A stretch of 64,000 nt of DNA from Fundicoccus culcitae (GTDB lineage Bacteria; Bacillota; Bacilli; Lactobacillales; Aerococcaceae): assembly GCF_024661895.1 (NCBI RefSeq), contig NZ_CP102453.1, forward strand, positions 3,160,941 through 3,224,940. Reading direction: 5' to 3'. The position numbers and the translations under genes were made by a program. How positions within the stretch are numbered: the stretch's first letter is position 1; every line of letters begins with the position of its first letter. Positions 44,026 to 52,202 of the stretch are shown in pieces. Below the pieces are notes generated by a model. The model did not search any database. It was not told where the DNA came from and saw nothing but the letters and a program-made list of their open reading frames with translations.

Positions 44026-44649
44026 ATGAATCGTAGGACGCGTCAGTTATTAACAGATGCCTTGATTGCGATTGTTTTGAGTACGGTTTTAACTATTATT
44101 TTCCATGTTTATGGTTATAACCTTTCATTAGTAACATTGCATCTCGAATGGTCAATTATACCGATTATTTGGTTTGCTTTTCGTCAAGGGCCAGCAGCTA
44201 CAGTTATGGTTGGGCTCATACAAGGTTTGATCAGTGGCTTGATTATTTGGAATACGACAACCGTTGAAGGTGTTAGCTTGTTTATGTTTTTAGCTCTGTA
44301 TCAAGTCTTGCCTTATATTAGTTTGGCTGTTGCTGGTTTATTTGCCAAATATACACAAAAAACGTTAAATAATCGTCGGTTATCATCCACTTATTTAAAT
44401 ATTGTGACGGGATCTATTCTAGCGGTATTAGCCTTTTATCTTTTATGCTATGGAATCATCCCTTATGCTTTTGGCGAAATGTCTGAGTTTACCGTGTTGA
44501 CGAGTCGTTTCTGGATATCGGTAGGAATTATTAGTTTGGTAACCATTATTATTTTATGTATGCTCGCTCGATGGAAGCCCCAAGCAATCATTCCCAAACG
44601 TAGCCAATACCTTTCTAGAAAAGAGACTTCTTCATTACTGAATGATTAA
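44026..44649 (+). CDS. thiT: Energy-coupled thiamine transporter S component
   Basis: A 207-residue membrane protein with six predicted helices, resembling ThiT, the substrate-binding unit of an ECF transporter for thiamine. The tryptophan-bearing LEWSIIPIIWFAFRQGPAATVMVGLIQGLISGL segment matches the family's central region. The shared EcfAA'T module is not in this window. ATG 44026 is 8 bases after AAGGAG; GTG 44020 is too close. It follows rnjB after 11 bases, so it is read on the same transcript. No TPP riboswitch is seen. thiN at 58 kb supplies the next salvage step. Confidence 0.8.
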   Translation: MNRRTRQLLTDALIAIVLSTVLTIIFHVYGYNLSLVTLHLEWSIIPIIWFAFRQGPAATVMVGLIQGLISGLIIWNTTTVEGVSLFMFLALYQVLPYISLAVAGLFAKYTQKTLNNRRLSSTYLNIVTGSILAVLAFYLLCYGIIPYAFGEMSEFTVLTSRFWISVGIISLVTIIILCMLARWKPQAIIPKRSQYLSRKETSSLLND

Positions 44650-44656
44650 TGACAAT

Positions 44657-44705
44657 AAATAACACCGCTGATTAACGGGGATTAAGTTAATCAGCGGTGT
44701 TATTT
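44657..44705. terminator. Bidirectional terminator after thiT
   Basis: A perfect 20-bp stem: the 20 bases from 44657 (core ACACCGCTGATTAAC) pair with 44686-44705. Both ends are A/T-rich, serving thiT and the reverse-strand gene. Confidence 0.92.
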
Positions 44706-44710
44706 ATATA

Positions 44711-45052
44711 CTAATCAATGTTGGCAGACACAGTTAGTATTTGTTCGATCGACAGGATAAAACTGCTATTGCGATCGATTTCGGTGAGTACGATACGACG
44801 ATCAAGGAGAACAGTAGAATCAACCGTTGCGACAATCGTGTGCTGTTTGATTCTATCTTGTTGGTTATAGTATTCAAAATTAATTTTGAGTGGTTTTTGG
44901 TTCACATAGTGCTCATGTAATTGTTTTTCGACGAGATATAATGGCATGATGACTTCTTCATTTTGAATCGTTGGTTGTTCGACTAAAAATGGTTCAAAAA
45001 TTTGATGGACATGTTTAGCAAGCTTTGATTGGGGATAAATTGGCAATTCCAT
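44711..45052 (-). CDS. Small YolD-like protein under LexA-type control
   Basis: A 113-residue protein without membrane segments. The C-terminal half (KINFEYYNQQDRIKQHTIVATVDSTVLLDRRIVL then SFILSIEQILTVS) resembles the small beta-rich YolD family, which in Bacillus accompanies error-prone Y-family polymerases such as UvrX. The match is by pattern only. ATG 45052 is chosen for the AAAGGAG just upstream; a longer frame to 45181 crosses the promoter. The promoter is a perfect consensus with a LexA-type box in its spacer, so SOS induction is likely. No polymerase gene is adjacent. Confidence 0.6.
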   Translation of the reverse strand: MELPIYPQSKLAKHVHQIFEPFLVEQPTIQNEEVIMPLYLVEKQLHEHYVNQKPLKINFEYYNQQDRIKQHTIVATVDSTVLLDRRIVLTEIDRNSSFILSIEQILTVSANID

Positions 45053-45083
45053 TAAAAGCACTCCTTTATTTGTTGACGAGAAC

Positions 45084-45097
45084 CGAACGGATGTTTG
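45084..45097. promoter_or_regulatory. Second LexA-like (SOS) box
   Basis: CGAACGGATGTTTG differs from the Gram-positive LexA consensus CGAACN4GTTCG by one base. It sits just downstream of the expected transcription start of the small reverse-strand gene. Confidence 0.6.
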
Positions 45098-45104
45098 TGT
45101 TTTT

Positions 45105-45133
45105 ATTATACGAACATTTGTTCTGTGTGTCAA
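45105..45133 (-). promoter_or_regulatory. Consensus promoter of the YolD-like gene
   Basis: On the reverse strand a perfect TTGACA (45133-45128) and a perfect TATAAT (45110-45105) are separated by 17 bases. Such a strong promoter usually requires a repressor, in agreement with the LexA-like boxes. Confidence 0.92.
45111..45124. promoter_or_regulatory. LexA-like (SOS) box in the promoter spacer
   Basis: CGAACATTTGTTCT matches the Gram-positive LexA box (GAACN4GTTC core complete). It occupies the spacer between -35 and -10, where a bound repressor would block RNA polymerase. Confidence 0.85.
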
Positions 45134-45165
45134 CCGATAAATTTTAAATAATGGTTTTTTATTAT

Positions 45166-45194
45166 TTGCACCTAACTTCAAATAGCGTTATATT
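45166..45194 (+). promoter_or_regulatory. Promoter of dsdA
   Basis: TTGCAC and TATATT are separated by 17 bases, ending 31 bases before the start codon. Confidence 0.7.
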
Positions 45195-45225
45195 AAGACT
45201 ATTGAAAAAAATTGAGGAGCAAACT

Positions 45226-46611
45226 ATGGTAGAAAAATTATTATCTGACTACACGATTAATCAATGGATAGAGGAAAAACCTATCTTAAAATCAATCAGT
45301 CAATTAGAAAATGTGTTTTGGCTAAATCCTGTTAAACCTGATTTTGAATCTGCAATGAACCGCATTCATTTATCAGCCAAAGACGTGCGAGAGGCTGAAC
45401 AACGTTTAGAACGGTTTGCACCTTTTATCAAGGTGGCTTTCCCTGAAACAGAAGAAAGCAATGGACTAATTGAATCCTCTTTAGATGACATTAGTCGGAT
45501 AAAAAAAGAACTTGAATTGATTTATGACACTAAGATTCCTGGTAAGCTACTATTAAAGCGAGACGATACCTTACCTATCGCGGGGACGATTAAAGCTCGA
45601 GGGGCTATTTATGAAGTGTTAAAACATGCCGAGCATTTAGCCTTAACCGAAGGGCTGCTTGACAGTATCCATGAGGACTATACTCTTTTTGCTTCAGAAG
45701 CTTTTAAAGCGTTTTTTAATCAGTATAAATTGGTTGTTGGAACGACAGGAAACCTAGGTATTAGTGTGGGCGTAATGGGTGCAAAACTTGGTTTTAAAGC
45801 GACGGTTCATATGTCACATGATGCCAAAAATTGGAAGAAAGAGCTTTTAGCATCGCGTGGTGTTGAAGTTATTGAGCATCCGACAAACTTTACGATGGCC
45901 GTTGAACGTGGAAGAAATCAATCTAATGAAGACCCTAGATCTTATTTTGTTGATGATGAACATTCCTTGGACTTATTATTAGGGTATTCAGTAGCTGCAA
46001 GGCGTTTAAGCAAACAATTGGATACGCAAAATATTATAGTGGATGAAGAACATCCCTTGTTTGTCTATTTACCATGTGGAATCGGAGGAAGCCCTGGAGG
46101 GATTACTTTTGGCTTAAAACAATTATATGGCGATCATGTCCATTGTTTCTTTGCCGAACCAACGCATATGCCGTCGATGTTACTCGGTCTAATAACCCAG
46201 GCTTATGATGGTGTTTCAGTTATTGACTTTGAAATTAACGATAAAACGATTATGGATGGTTTAGCAGTACCTAGGACTTCCGGATTTGTTGCCCGCTTAC
46301 TAGAAAACTTCTTTTCTGGAGGATTTACGATTCAAGAAGAAGAAGCCAATTATTGGCTAGCCCATATGATGGATATCGAGGATATTGCTTTAGAACCCGC
46401 TGCATTAGCTGGCTTACCAGGTCCAACTTATTTAATGACTACGCGTCAAGGTCAAGAATACATTAAACAAAATCAGTTGGAGACCTTTATGGAAAATGCG
46501 ACGCATATTGTTTGGGCAACGGGAGGAAGTATGGTTCCTGAATCCGATCGACAAGTAGTGTATAAAGCGGGTAAAGCCATTGAACCAGAGGTATTTATTA
46601 GGAAAAAATAA
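45226..46611 (+). CDS. dsdA: D-serine ammonia-lyase
   Basis: A PLP enzyme that deaminates D-serine to pyruvate and ammonia. The 461 residues compare with about 442 in E. coli. Motifs are the N-terminal FWLNP, AEQRLERFAPFIKVAFPET, the PLP lysine Lys123 in LPIAGTIKARGAIYEVL, the glycine-rich VVGTTGNLGISVG and PCGIGGSPGGITFGLK. ATG 45226 follows GAGGAG; a longer frame to 45151 overlaps the promoter. No dsdX or dsdC partner is adjacent. It gives resistance to D-serine or use of it as a nutrient, relevant in urine or on mucosa, but habitat cannot be read here. Confidence 0.93.
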   Translation: MVEKLLSDYTINQWIEEKPILKSISQLENVFWLNPVKPDFESAMNRIHLSAKDVREAEQRLERFAPFIKVAFPETEESNGLIESSLDDISRIKKELELIYDTKIPGKLLLKRDDTLPIAGTIKARGAIYEVLKHAEHLALTEGLLDSIHEDYTLFASEAFKAFFNQYKLVVGTTGNLGISVGVMGAKLGFKATVHMSHDAKNWKKELLASRGVEVIEHPTNFTMAVERGRNQSNEDPRSYFVDDEHSLDLLLGYSVAARRLSKQLDTQNIIVDEEHPLFVYLPCGIGGSPGGITFGLKQLYGDHVHCFFAEPTHMPSMLLGLITQAYDGVSVIDFEINDKTIMDGLAVPRTSGFVARLLENFFSGGFTIQEEEANYWLAHMMDIEDIALEPAALAGLPGPTYLMTTRQGQEYIKQNQLETFMENATHIVWATGGSMVPESDRQVVYKAGKAIEPEVFIRKK

Positions 46612-46742
46612 TGATTGGTTTTAGCAAATGTCTATAATATTAATTGTAAGTTAAATATGCGTGATTACAATTGGAAGTCGGCCTTTAGAGTGTTAGAATA
46701 TAAAGTACAAATTATTTTTGTTGAAGCGAGAGGGGGAGCATT

Positions 46743-47765
46743 GTGTCAGAAGATAACGACACTGCCTATGAAACACACCATAGAAGTAGAAGTTCAATCC
46801 ATCAGAATAAAAACGAGAAACGTCGACACAAGAAAAAGAGATTTAGTTTAACGAAGTTTTTATTATTTTTATTTTTAGGCCTTATTGTTGCTGCGGGTAT
46901 TTATGTCTATAAAATATACGGTGATTTAAGAAATACTTCCGTAGCCATTACAACCTCTAGACCAGAAGAACAAGTTCAAGTTAGACCGGAACCCGTTAAT
47001 ATTGAAAAAGAACAAAAACCCTTTTCTGTCTTACTTTTAGGGATAGATACAGGCGACTTAGGCCGTATTGATCAAGGTCGCTCAGATGTTATGATCGTTG
47101 CAACGGTTAATCCGAATACCAATCAAACAACTTTAACAAGTATCCCACGAGATACCTTAACTGAGATTGTGGGTTATGGAACAACGGATAAGATTAATCA
47201 TGCCTATGCTTTTGGTGGTATGGCTATGGCAGTCAATACGGTACAGAATTTATTAGATATACCTATTGATTTTACAATTACGGTGAATATGAAAGGTTTT
47301 TCTGATGTGGTTGATGCAGTAGGTGGTGTAACACTGACACCAACTGTGACATTTGAACAAAGAGGTTATCAGTTTGTTGAAGGTCAAACCATGCATTTGG
47401 ATGGGGATCAAGCGTTAGCTTACTCACAAAATCGTTATGATACCGGCGGTGATTATGGTAGACAAGAACGGCAACGACAATTAATTGAAGCTTTATTAGC
47501 TGAAGTGATTGATTTTAGTTTGCTTTATCGTTACAATGATATTTTAATTTCTTTGGAAGATAATGTTACAACCGATTTAACCTTCGATGAAATAGTAACC
47601 CTTTCACGTCATTATACGGGTGCAGCGTCTAATGTCGTTAATTACCAGCTAACGGGTCATGGTGAAATGATTGATGGTATTTATTATGAAATTATCGAAG
47701 ATGATTCGCTAAATTCAATTTCAAGTCAACTTAAAACACAATTGGAAATTGAAAGTGCATCCTAA
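46743..47765 (+). CDS. LytR-CpsA-Psr family cell-wall ligase
   Basis: A membrane-anchored enzyme that transfers anionic polymers (teichoic acid or capsule) onto peptidoglycan. The 340 residues have a basic, His/Arg/Lys-rich cytoplasmic N-terminus (about 1-35), one helix at about 37-57 and an extracellular LCP domain. Motifs are FSVLLLGIDTGD, GRSDVMIVATVNP, the phosphate-binding SIPRDTL, DKINHAYAFGG, DVVDAVGGVTL and YSQNRYDTGGDYGRQERQRQLIEAL. GTG 46743 follows AGAGGGGGAG. Which polymer is attached is unknown. Confidence 0.92.
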   Translation: MSEDNDTAYETHHRSRSSIHQNKNEKRRHKKKRFSLTKFLLFLFLGLIVAAGIYVYKIYGDLRNTSVAITTSRPEEQVQVRPEPVNIEKEQKPFSVLLLGIDTGDLGRIDQGRSDVMIVATVNPNTNQTTLTSIPRDTLTEIVGYGTTDKINHAYAFGGMAMAVNTVQNLLDIPIDFTITVNMKGFSDVVDAVGGVTLTPTVTFEQRGYQFVEGQTMHLDGDQALAYSQNRYDTGGDYGRQERQRQLIEALLAEVIDFSLLYRYNDILISLEDNVTTDLTFDEIVTLSRHYTGAASNVVNYQLTGHGEMIDGIYYEIIEDDSLNSISSQLKTQLEIESAS

Positions 47766-47865
47766 CCGTATGAGAATTTCCTCATATTTACAATAGTGAC
47801 TTTCAGAATTTTTAGGACTATGTTAGTATTATAGATATGTTTATGAAATATTTAAGGAGGCCATT

Positions 47866-48507
47866 ATGATTGAAGCGAGAGGGTTATTAATTGTGTTGTC
47901 TGGGCCTTCAGGAGTAGGAAAAGGGACTGTTCGATCAGCGATTTTTGAAAATAATCCATTTAACTATGTCTATTCTGTCTCGGCAACGACACGCAAGAAG
48001 CGTGAAGGTGAAGTGGATGGAAAAGATTATCATTTTGTTAGTCGTGAAGAATTTGAACAATTAATTCAAGAAGATGCTTTGTTGGAGTATGCAGAGTATG
48101 TTGGAAATTACTATGGAACCCCTATTGCCAAAATTGAAGAGAACCTGGCTGCAGGTAAAGATGTATTCTTAGAAATTGAAGTTCAAGGAGCCATGAAAGT
48201 CAAACAAAAAATGCCAGAAGGTATTTTTATCTTTTTAGCCCCTCCGAGTTTACAAGAGCTAGAATCGCGCATTACCGGTAGAGGTACAGATGATGCCTCG
48301 ATTATTTATGAGCGAATGCAGATGGCACGTGAAGAAATTGATTTAATGCAACATTATGATTATGTGGTCGTTAATGATAAAGTTAAGCATGCCGTTGCAA
48401 AAATCAATGCCATCATCATGAGTGAACATCTTCGGGTCGAACGTGTTGTTGATCAATTAAAACTTGATATCCATAATTATTTTCAGAAAGTAGGTAATGA
48501 ATCATGA
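47866..48507 (+). CDS. gmk: Guanylate kinase
   Basis: Phosphorylates GMP to GDP with ATP. The 213 residues show the P-loop [13 protein letters not shown] near residues 9-21, the GMP-binding [40 protein letters not shown], and the [13 protein letters not shown] and FIFLAPPS strands. AAGGAGG precedes the ATG. It overlaps rpoZ by 4 bases; gmk-rpoZ-priA-fmt-rsmB-stp-stk is a conserved Firmicutes order. Confidence 0.97.
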   Translation: MIEARGLLIVLSGPSGVGKGTVRSAIFENNPFNYVYSVSATTRKKREGEVDGKDYHFVSREEFEQLIQEDALLEYAEYVGNYYGTPIAKIEENLAAGKDVFLEIEVQGAMKVKQKMPEGIFIFLAPPSLQELESRITGRGTDDASIIYERMQMAREEIDLMQHYDYVVVNDKVKHAVAKINAIIMSEHLRVERVVDQLKLDIHNYFQKVGNES

Positions 48508-48698
48508 TGTTATACCCATCAATCGATAGCTTATTAGAAAAAGTTCCTTCTAAGTATAGCCTCGTTATATTAGCCAGCAAAAGAGCCCATGAGATGCGTG
48601 TGTATAAAAATGAAATCTTAAAAGAATACAAGTCAGTCAAACCCGTTGGAAAAGCTTTGGAAGAGATTGTATCTGGCGATTTAGAAATTAAACAATAG
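48504..48698 (+). CDS. rpoZ: RNA polymerase omega subunit
   Basis: A 64-residue assembly subunit of RNA polymerase. The typical core is [29 protein letters not shown], followed by [17 protein letters not shown]. It starts in an ATGA overlap with the gmk stop codon. A strong hairpin follows. Confidence 0.93.
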   Translation: MMLYPSIDSLLEKVPSKYSLVILASKRAHEMRVYKNEILKEYKSVKPVGKALEEIVSGDLEIKQ

Positions 48699-48718
48699 TT
48701 TTGAAATTGTAAGCAAAT

Positions 48719-48766
48719 ACTACTATGGAATGATGAAGCAATAACACATTTCATAGTAGTTTTTTC
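48719..48766 (+). terminator. Terminator after rpoZ
   Basis: ACTACTATGGAATG (48719-48732) pairs with CATTTCATAGTAGT (48747-48760) with one G-U pair, followed by TTTTTT. It would separate gmk-rpoZ from priA or attenuate readthrough. Confidence 0.85.
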
Positions 48767-48809
48767 AATTATATTTGAATGTATTCAAGAATGCTGAAGG
48801 AGGCATGTG

Positions 48810-51230
48810 ATGATTGTCAAAGTCATTGTCGATATTCCGACCCAACAAGTTGATCGTCCCTTCGATTATCTAGTGCCAAGTGAACTAGAAGCTATGATTG
48901 AGATAGGCATTCGTGTTCAAGTTCCTTTTGGTGTTAGACAAGTTATGGCCATTGTGGTAGAAATAGTGGAAGAATCAGATTATGAGGGCAAACTAAAACC
49001 GATATCGAAAGTATTAGACTATATGTCGTTTCTTAATGAAGAATTGGTGGCTTTAAGCGCGACCATTGCCAGTGAGATATTTACTTTTAGAATAAATATC
49101 CTTCAAGCCATGTTACCTAGTATGCTTCGTGTAAAATATGAAAATTATTTTCATATTGAAAAACCAACTGCGTTCTTAGATTTAACCGCTGATTACCTCG
49201 ATGCCGATGGCACTGAAGTTTATGCTAGTGAGTCTTTAGTTGAAGTATTACCCGCCAAATTACTAAAGAAATTGTTAAATGATGACATAATTAAAGTGGA
49301 ATATCGTGTCAAAGATCAAGTGACCACAAAAACGATAACCTATATTGATGTGAATCAAACCGCCGATGACTATATGAATGAGCTGGAACGACTCAATAAA
49401 AACAGCAAAAAACAGGCCCTATTATTACAGGATTTAATTGAAAATCGTGATCAATACATAATGATGAAACAAAACGATTTCCTTAATCACCCTGACTATA
49501 ATCGCCGTCTATTAAATATCGCTATTGAAAACCAATGGTTAAAGAAAGTCGTTAAAGAAGTTTATCGTGATCCTTTAGCCAATCAACATTTTGAACCTTC
49601 CTATGAACAAACGTTGACTAATGATCAAATGCAGGCTTTTACAACTATTGAAGCAGCACGACAAGCTAAGAAAGCGACGACTTTTTTACTTGAAGGTGTG
49701 ACGGGTAGTGGGAAAACAGAAGTCTATTTACAATTAATGCAACGAGCCCGTCAAGATGGCCAAAGTGCTATTTTCCTTGTGCCAGAAATTGCGCTAACAC
49801 CGCAAATGGTTGAAAGAGTCAAAAGTCGTTTTCAAACGGGCATCGCCGTTTTACACTCAGCGTTATCAGTCAGTGAAAGATATGATGAATGGCGCCGGAT
49901 TATTAAGGGGGAAGCAACCATAGTTGTCGGAGCGCGCTCTTCCATTTTTGCACCCTTAAAAAATATTGGTTTAATTGTGATTGATGAAGAACATGAATCA
50001 ACCTATAAACAAGCAGATAACCCGCGTTATCATGCACGGGATGTGGCGATTTGGCGTTCGGAATATCATCATTGCCCTGTCATTCTGGGAAGTGCGACCC
50101 CATCCTTGGAAACACGTTCAAGAGCTGAAGTCGGACGCTATCAATTACTCCGTTTACCAAAACGGATTAATGAACGAGCTTTACCACAAGTTGATTTAGT
50201 TGATATGTCAAAAATTGTTGGCCGATTTAATAATGATATCTTCTCGCCCAGTTTGATTGATAAAATACAACATCGTTTAGATGCCAAAGAGCAGATTATT
50301 TTATTATTAAACAAGCGAGGTTATGCTTCATATATGCTCTGTCGGGATTGTGGACACGTATTACAATGCCCGCGTTGTGATATTTCTTTAACGTATCATA
50401 AATCTCAAGAGCAAATGAAGTGTCATTATTGTGATTATCATAGTCCAGTTCCCCACCATTGTCCGAATTGTCATAGTCATAATATCCGAACCTATGGGAT
50501 TGGCACGCAAAAAGTGGCCGAAACAATCGAAGAATTGTTCCCGCAAGCTAAAACGATTCGGATGGATATTGATACGACGAGAGGAAAAGGGCAACATGAA
50601 AAATTACTGACGGCTTTTTCACATGGTCAAGCGGATATCCTCCTAGGAACGCAAATGATTGCTAAAGGTTTAGATTTTGAAAAAGTTACTTTAGTCGGGG
50701 TTATTAATGCAGATACCGCTTTGCATTTACCTGATTTTCGAGCCTCCGAACGAACCTTTCAACTTATGACCCAAGTAGCTGGTAGGGCAGGGAGAGGTCG
50801 TTATCAAGGCGAGGTGATTGTTCAGACCTATAATCCCGATCATTATGTCATGCAATTAGTGAAGCAACAAGATTATGAACGTTATTTTTACACGGAAATG
50901 CAAAGAAGACATATGGCTAATTATCCGCCTTATTTTTATATTACCAGCCTTACTGTGTCAAGTAAATTTCAGAATCAAGCACACAAAAAAATATATGAAT
51001 TAAAAAGCCAAATTTTTGAAGCCGTTAATACCCAACAAGTTATCATCTTAGGTCCAAGTAACGGGCCAGCGATTAAGAAAAATAATTACTATTATTATCA
51101 GATTATTCTTAAATATAAAAACAAAGACTTCATTCAACAAGAACTAAAAACGATCTTGTCTCAAACACAAGCTGATATAAGGCAAGGGATTTTTGTTTCA
51201 ATTGATCATGAACCACAATTCTTCATTTGA
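48810..51230 (+). CDS. priA: Primosomal protein N' (replication restart helicase PriA)
   Basis: A DNA helicase that recognises stalled forks and reloads the replicative helicase. The 806 residues begin with the 3'-DNA-binding domain (DIPTQQVDRPFDYLVP). Walker A LLEGVTGSGKTEVYLQ, VIDEEHE and GSATPSLET belong to the helicase core. The zinc cluster runs CRDCGHVLQCPRCDISL to CHYCDYH and CPNCHS, and the C-terminal motifs include GTQMIAKGLDFEKVTLVG and QVAGRAGRG. ATG 48810 is 5 bases after GGAGGC; GTG 48807 is less well placed. fmt follows after 10 bases. Confidence 0.97.
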   Translation: MIVKVIVDIPTQQVDRPFDYLVPSELEAMIEIGIRVQVPFGVRQVMAIVVEIVEESDYEGKLKPISKVLDYMSFLNEELVALSATIASEIFTFRINILQAMLPSMLRVKYENYFHIEKPTAFLDLTADYLDADGTEVYASESLVEVLPAKLLKKLLNDDIIKVEYRVKDQVTTKTITYIDVNQTADDYMNELERLNKNSKKQALLLQDLIENRDQYIMMKQNDFLNHPDYNRRLLNIAIENQWLKKVVKEVYRDPLANQHFEPSYEQTLTNDQMQAFTTIEAARQAKKATTFLLEGVTGSGKTEVYLQLMQRARQDGQSAIFLVPEIALTPQMVERVKSRFQTGIAVLHSALSVSERYDEWRRIIKGEATIVVGARSSIFAPLKNIGLIVIDEEHESTYKQADNPRYHARDVAIWRSEYHHCPVILGSATPSLETRSRAEVGRYQLLRLPKRINERALPQVDLVDMSKIVGRFNNDIFSPSLIDKIQHRLDAKEQIILLLNKRGYASYMLCRDCGHVLQCPRCDISLTYHKSQEQMKCHYCDYHSPVPHHCPNCHSHNIRTYGIGTQKVAETIEELFPQAKTIRMDIDTTRGKGQHEKLLTAFSHGQADILLGTQMIAKGLDFEKVTLVGVINADTALHLPDFRASERTFQLMTQVAGRAGRGRYQGEVIVQTYNPDHYVMQLVKQQDYERYFYTEMQRRHMANYPPYFYITSLTVSSKFQNQAHKKIYELKSQIFEAVNTQQVIILGPSNGPAIKKNNYYYYQIILKYKNKDFIQQELKTILSQTQADIRQGIFVSIDHEPQFFI

Positions 51231-51240
51231 GGAGAGAAAA

Positions 51241-52194
51241 ATGACGACTATTATTTTTATGGGAACCGCTGCGTTTTCGGCGACGGTGCTCCAACGACTA
51301 ATTGACGAAAATTATCACATTGAGGCGGTTGTGTCGCAACCTGACCGGCCAGTAGGTAGAAAACGCGTATTACAACCAACCGCTGTCAAACAAGTGGCAC
51401 TCGATAATCACATTGCTGTTTATCAACCTGAAAAACTAAATCAATCAGCAGAAATGGCTGAATTACTAACAAAAGAAGTCGATTTTATCGTAACGGCTGC
51501 ATATGGACAATATATTCCTAAGCAATTACTTAAGCTACCAAAATATTATGCTGTCAATGTACATGCGTCCTTACTGCCAAAATATCGTGGAGCAGCACCT
51601 ATTCAATATGCCATTTGGAAAGGTGAAAATGAAACAGGTGTGAGTATTATGGAAATGGTGGCTGAGATGGATGCTGGTGGTGTTTTTGCGCAACAATCAG
51701 TGACCATTGACTCCCAAGATGATGCGGGTGATTTGTTTAATAAATTAGCAGTCATCGGATCGAATCTATTGATTGAGGTATTACCTTTAATTATTAATGA
51801 AAACAAGCAACCACAGCCACAAGATGAGGATTTGGTGACTTATGCTCCTATGCTAAAAAGAGAAGAGGAGCAAATAGATTGGTCTTTGGAAGCTAAAGAT
51901 ATTGACCAACATGTTCGAGCTTTTAGACCGAATCCTTCCACTTATAGTTGGGTGAATAATCAGCGGGTCAAAATATGGGCAGGTTTTCCCATCGATTGGA
52001 CAGATAAAAGCAGAGCTGACATTGGTGAAATACTGGCGATGACAGACAATTATCTTGTTATTCAAGCGGGGAATAATACTTACTTTGCCATTACCGAATG
52101 GCAGGAAAGTGGTAAACGCCGGATGCTTATCAAACAAGCCTATAATGGTCTAAACACCAATGAATGGGTGGGACAAAAGTTTTACTGGAAATGA
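51241..52194 (+). CDS. fmt: Methionyl-tRNA formyltransferase
   Basis: Formylates initiator Met-tRNA with 10-formyl-THF. The 317 residues show IFMGTAAFSATVLQ at the N-terminus, VVSQPDRPVGRKR, the catalytic VNVHASLLPKYRGAAPIQYAI with Asn-His, then EMDAGGV and the C-terminal domain (HVRAFRPNPSTY). ATG 51241 follows GAGGAGAG; the longer frame from 51193 overlaps priA and is rejected. Confidence 0.97.
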   Translation: MTTIIFMGTAAFSATVLQRLIDENYHIEAVVSQPDRPVGRKRVLQPTAVKQVALDNHIAVYQPEKLNQSAEMAELLTKEVDFIVTAAYGQYIPKQLLKLPKYYAVNVHASLLPKYRGAAPIQYAIWKGENETGVSIMEMVAEMDAGGVFAQQSVTIDSQDDAGDLFNKLAVIGSNLLIEVLPLIINENKQPQPQDEDLVTYAPMLKREEEQIDWSLEAKDIDQHVRAFRPNPSTYSWVNNQRVKIWAGFPIDWTDKSRADIGEILAMTDNYLVIQAGNNTYFAITEWQESGKRRMLIKQAYNGLNTNEWVGQKFYWK

Positions 52195-52202
52195 AGTGAT
52201 GA

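Noticed and set aside
45053..45181. Longer start for the small SOS-type gene
   Set aside because: The extension would translate its own promoter and LexA-like boxes; ATG 45052 has AAAGGAG just upstream.
46615..46851. 78-codon frame before the LCP gene
   Set aside because: It overlaps the LCP gene in another frame, lacks a convincing ribosome binding site and resembles nothing.
51193..51240. Longer N-terminus of fmt overlapping priA
   Set aside because: The ATG at 51241 follows GAGGAGAG and gives the standard Fmt N-terminus.
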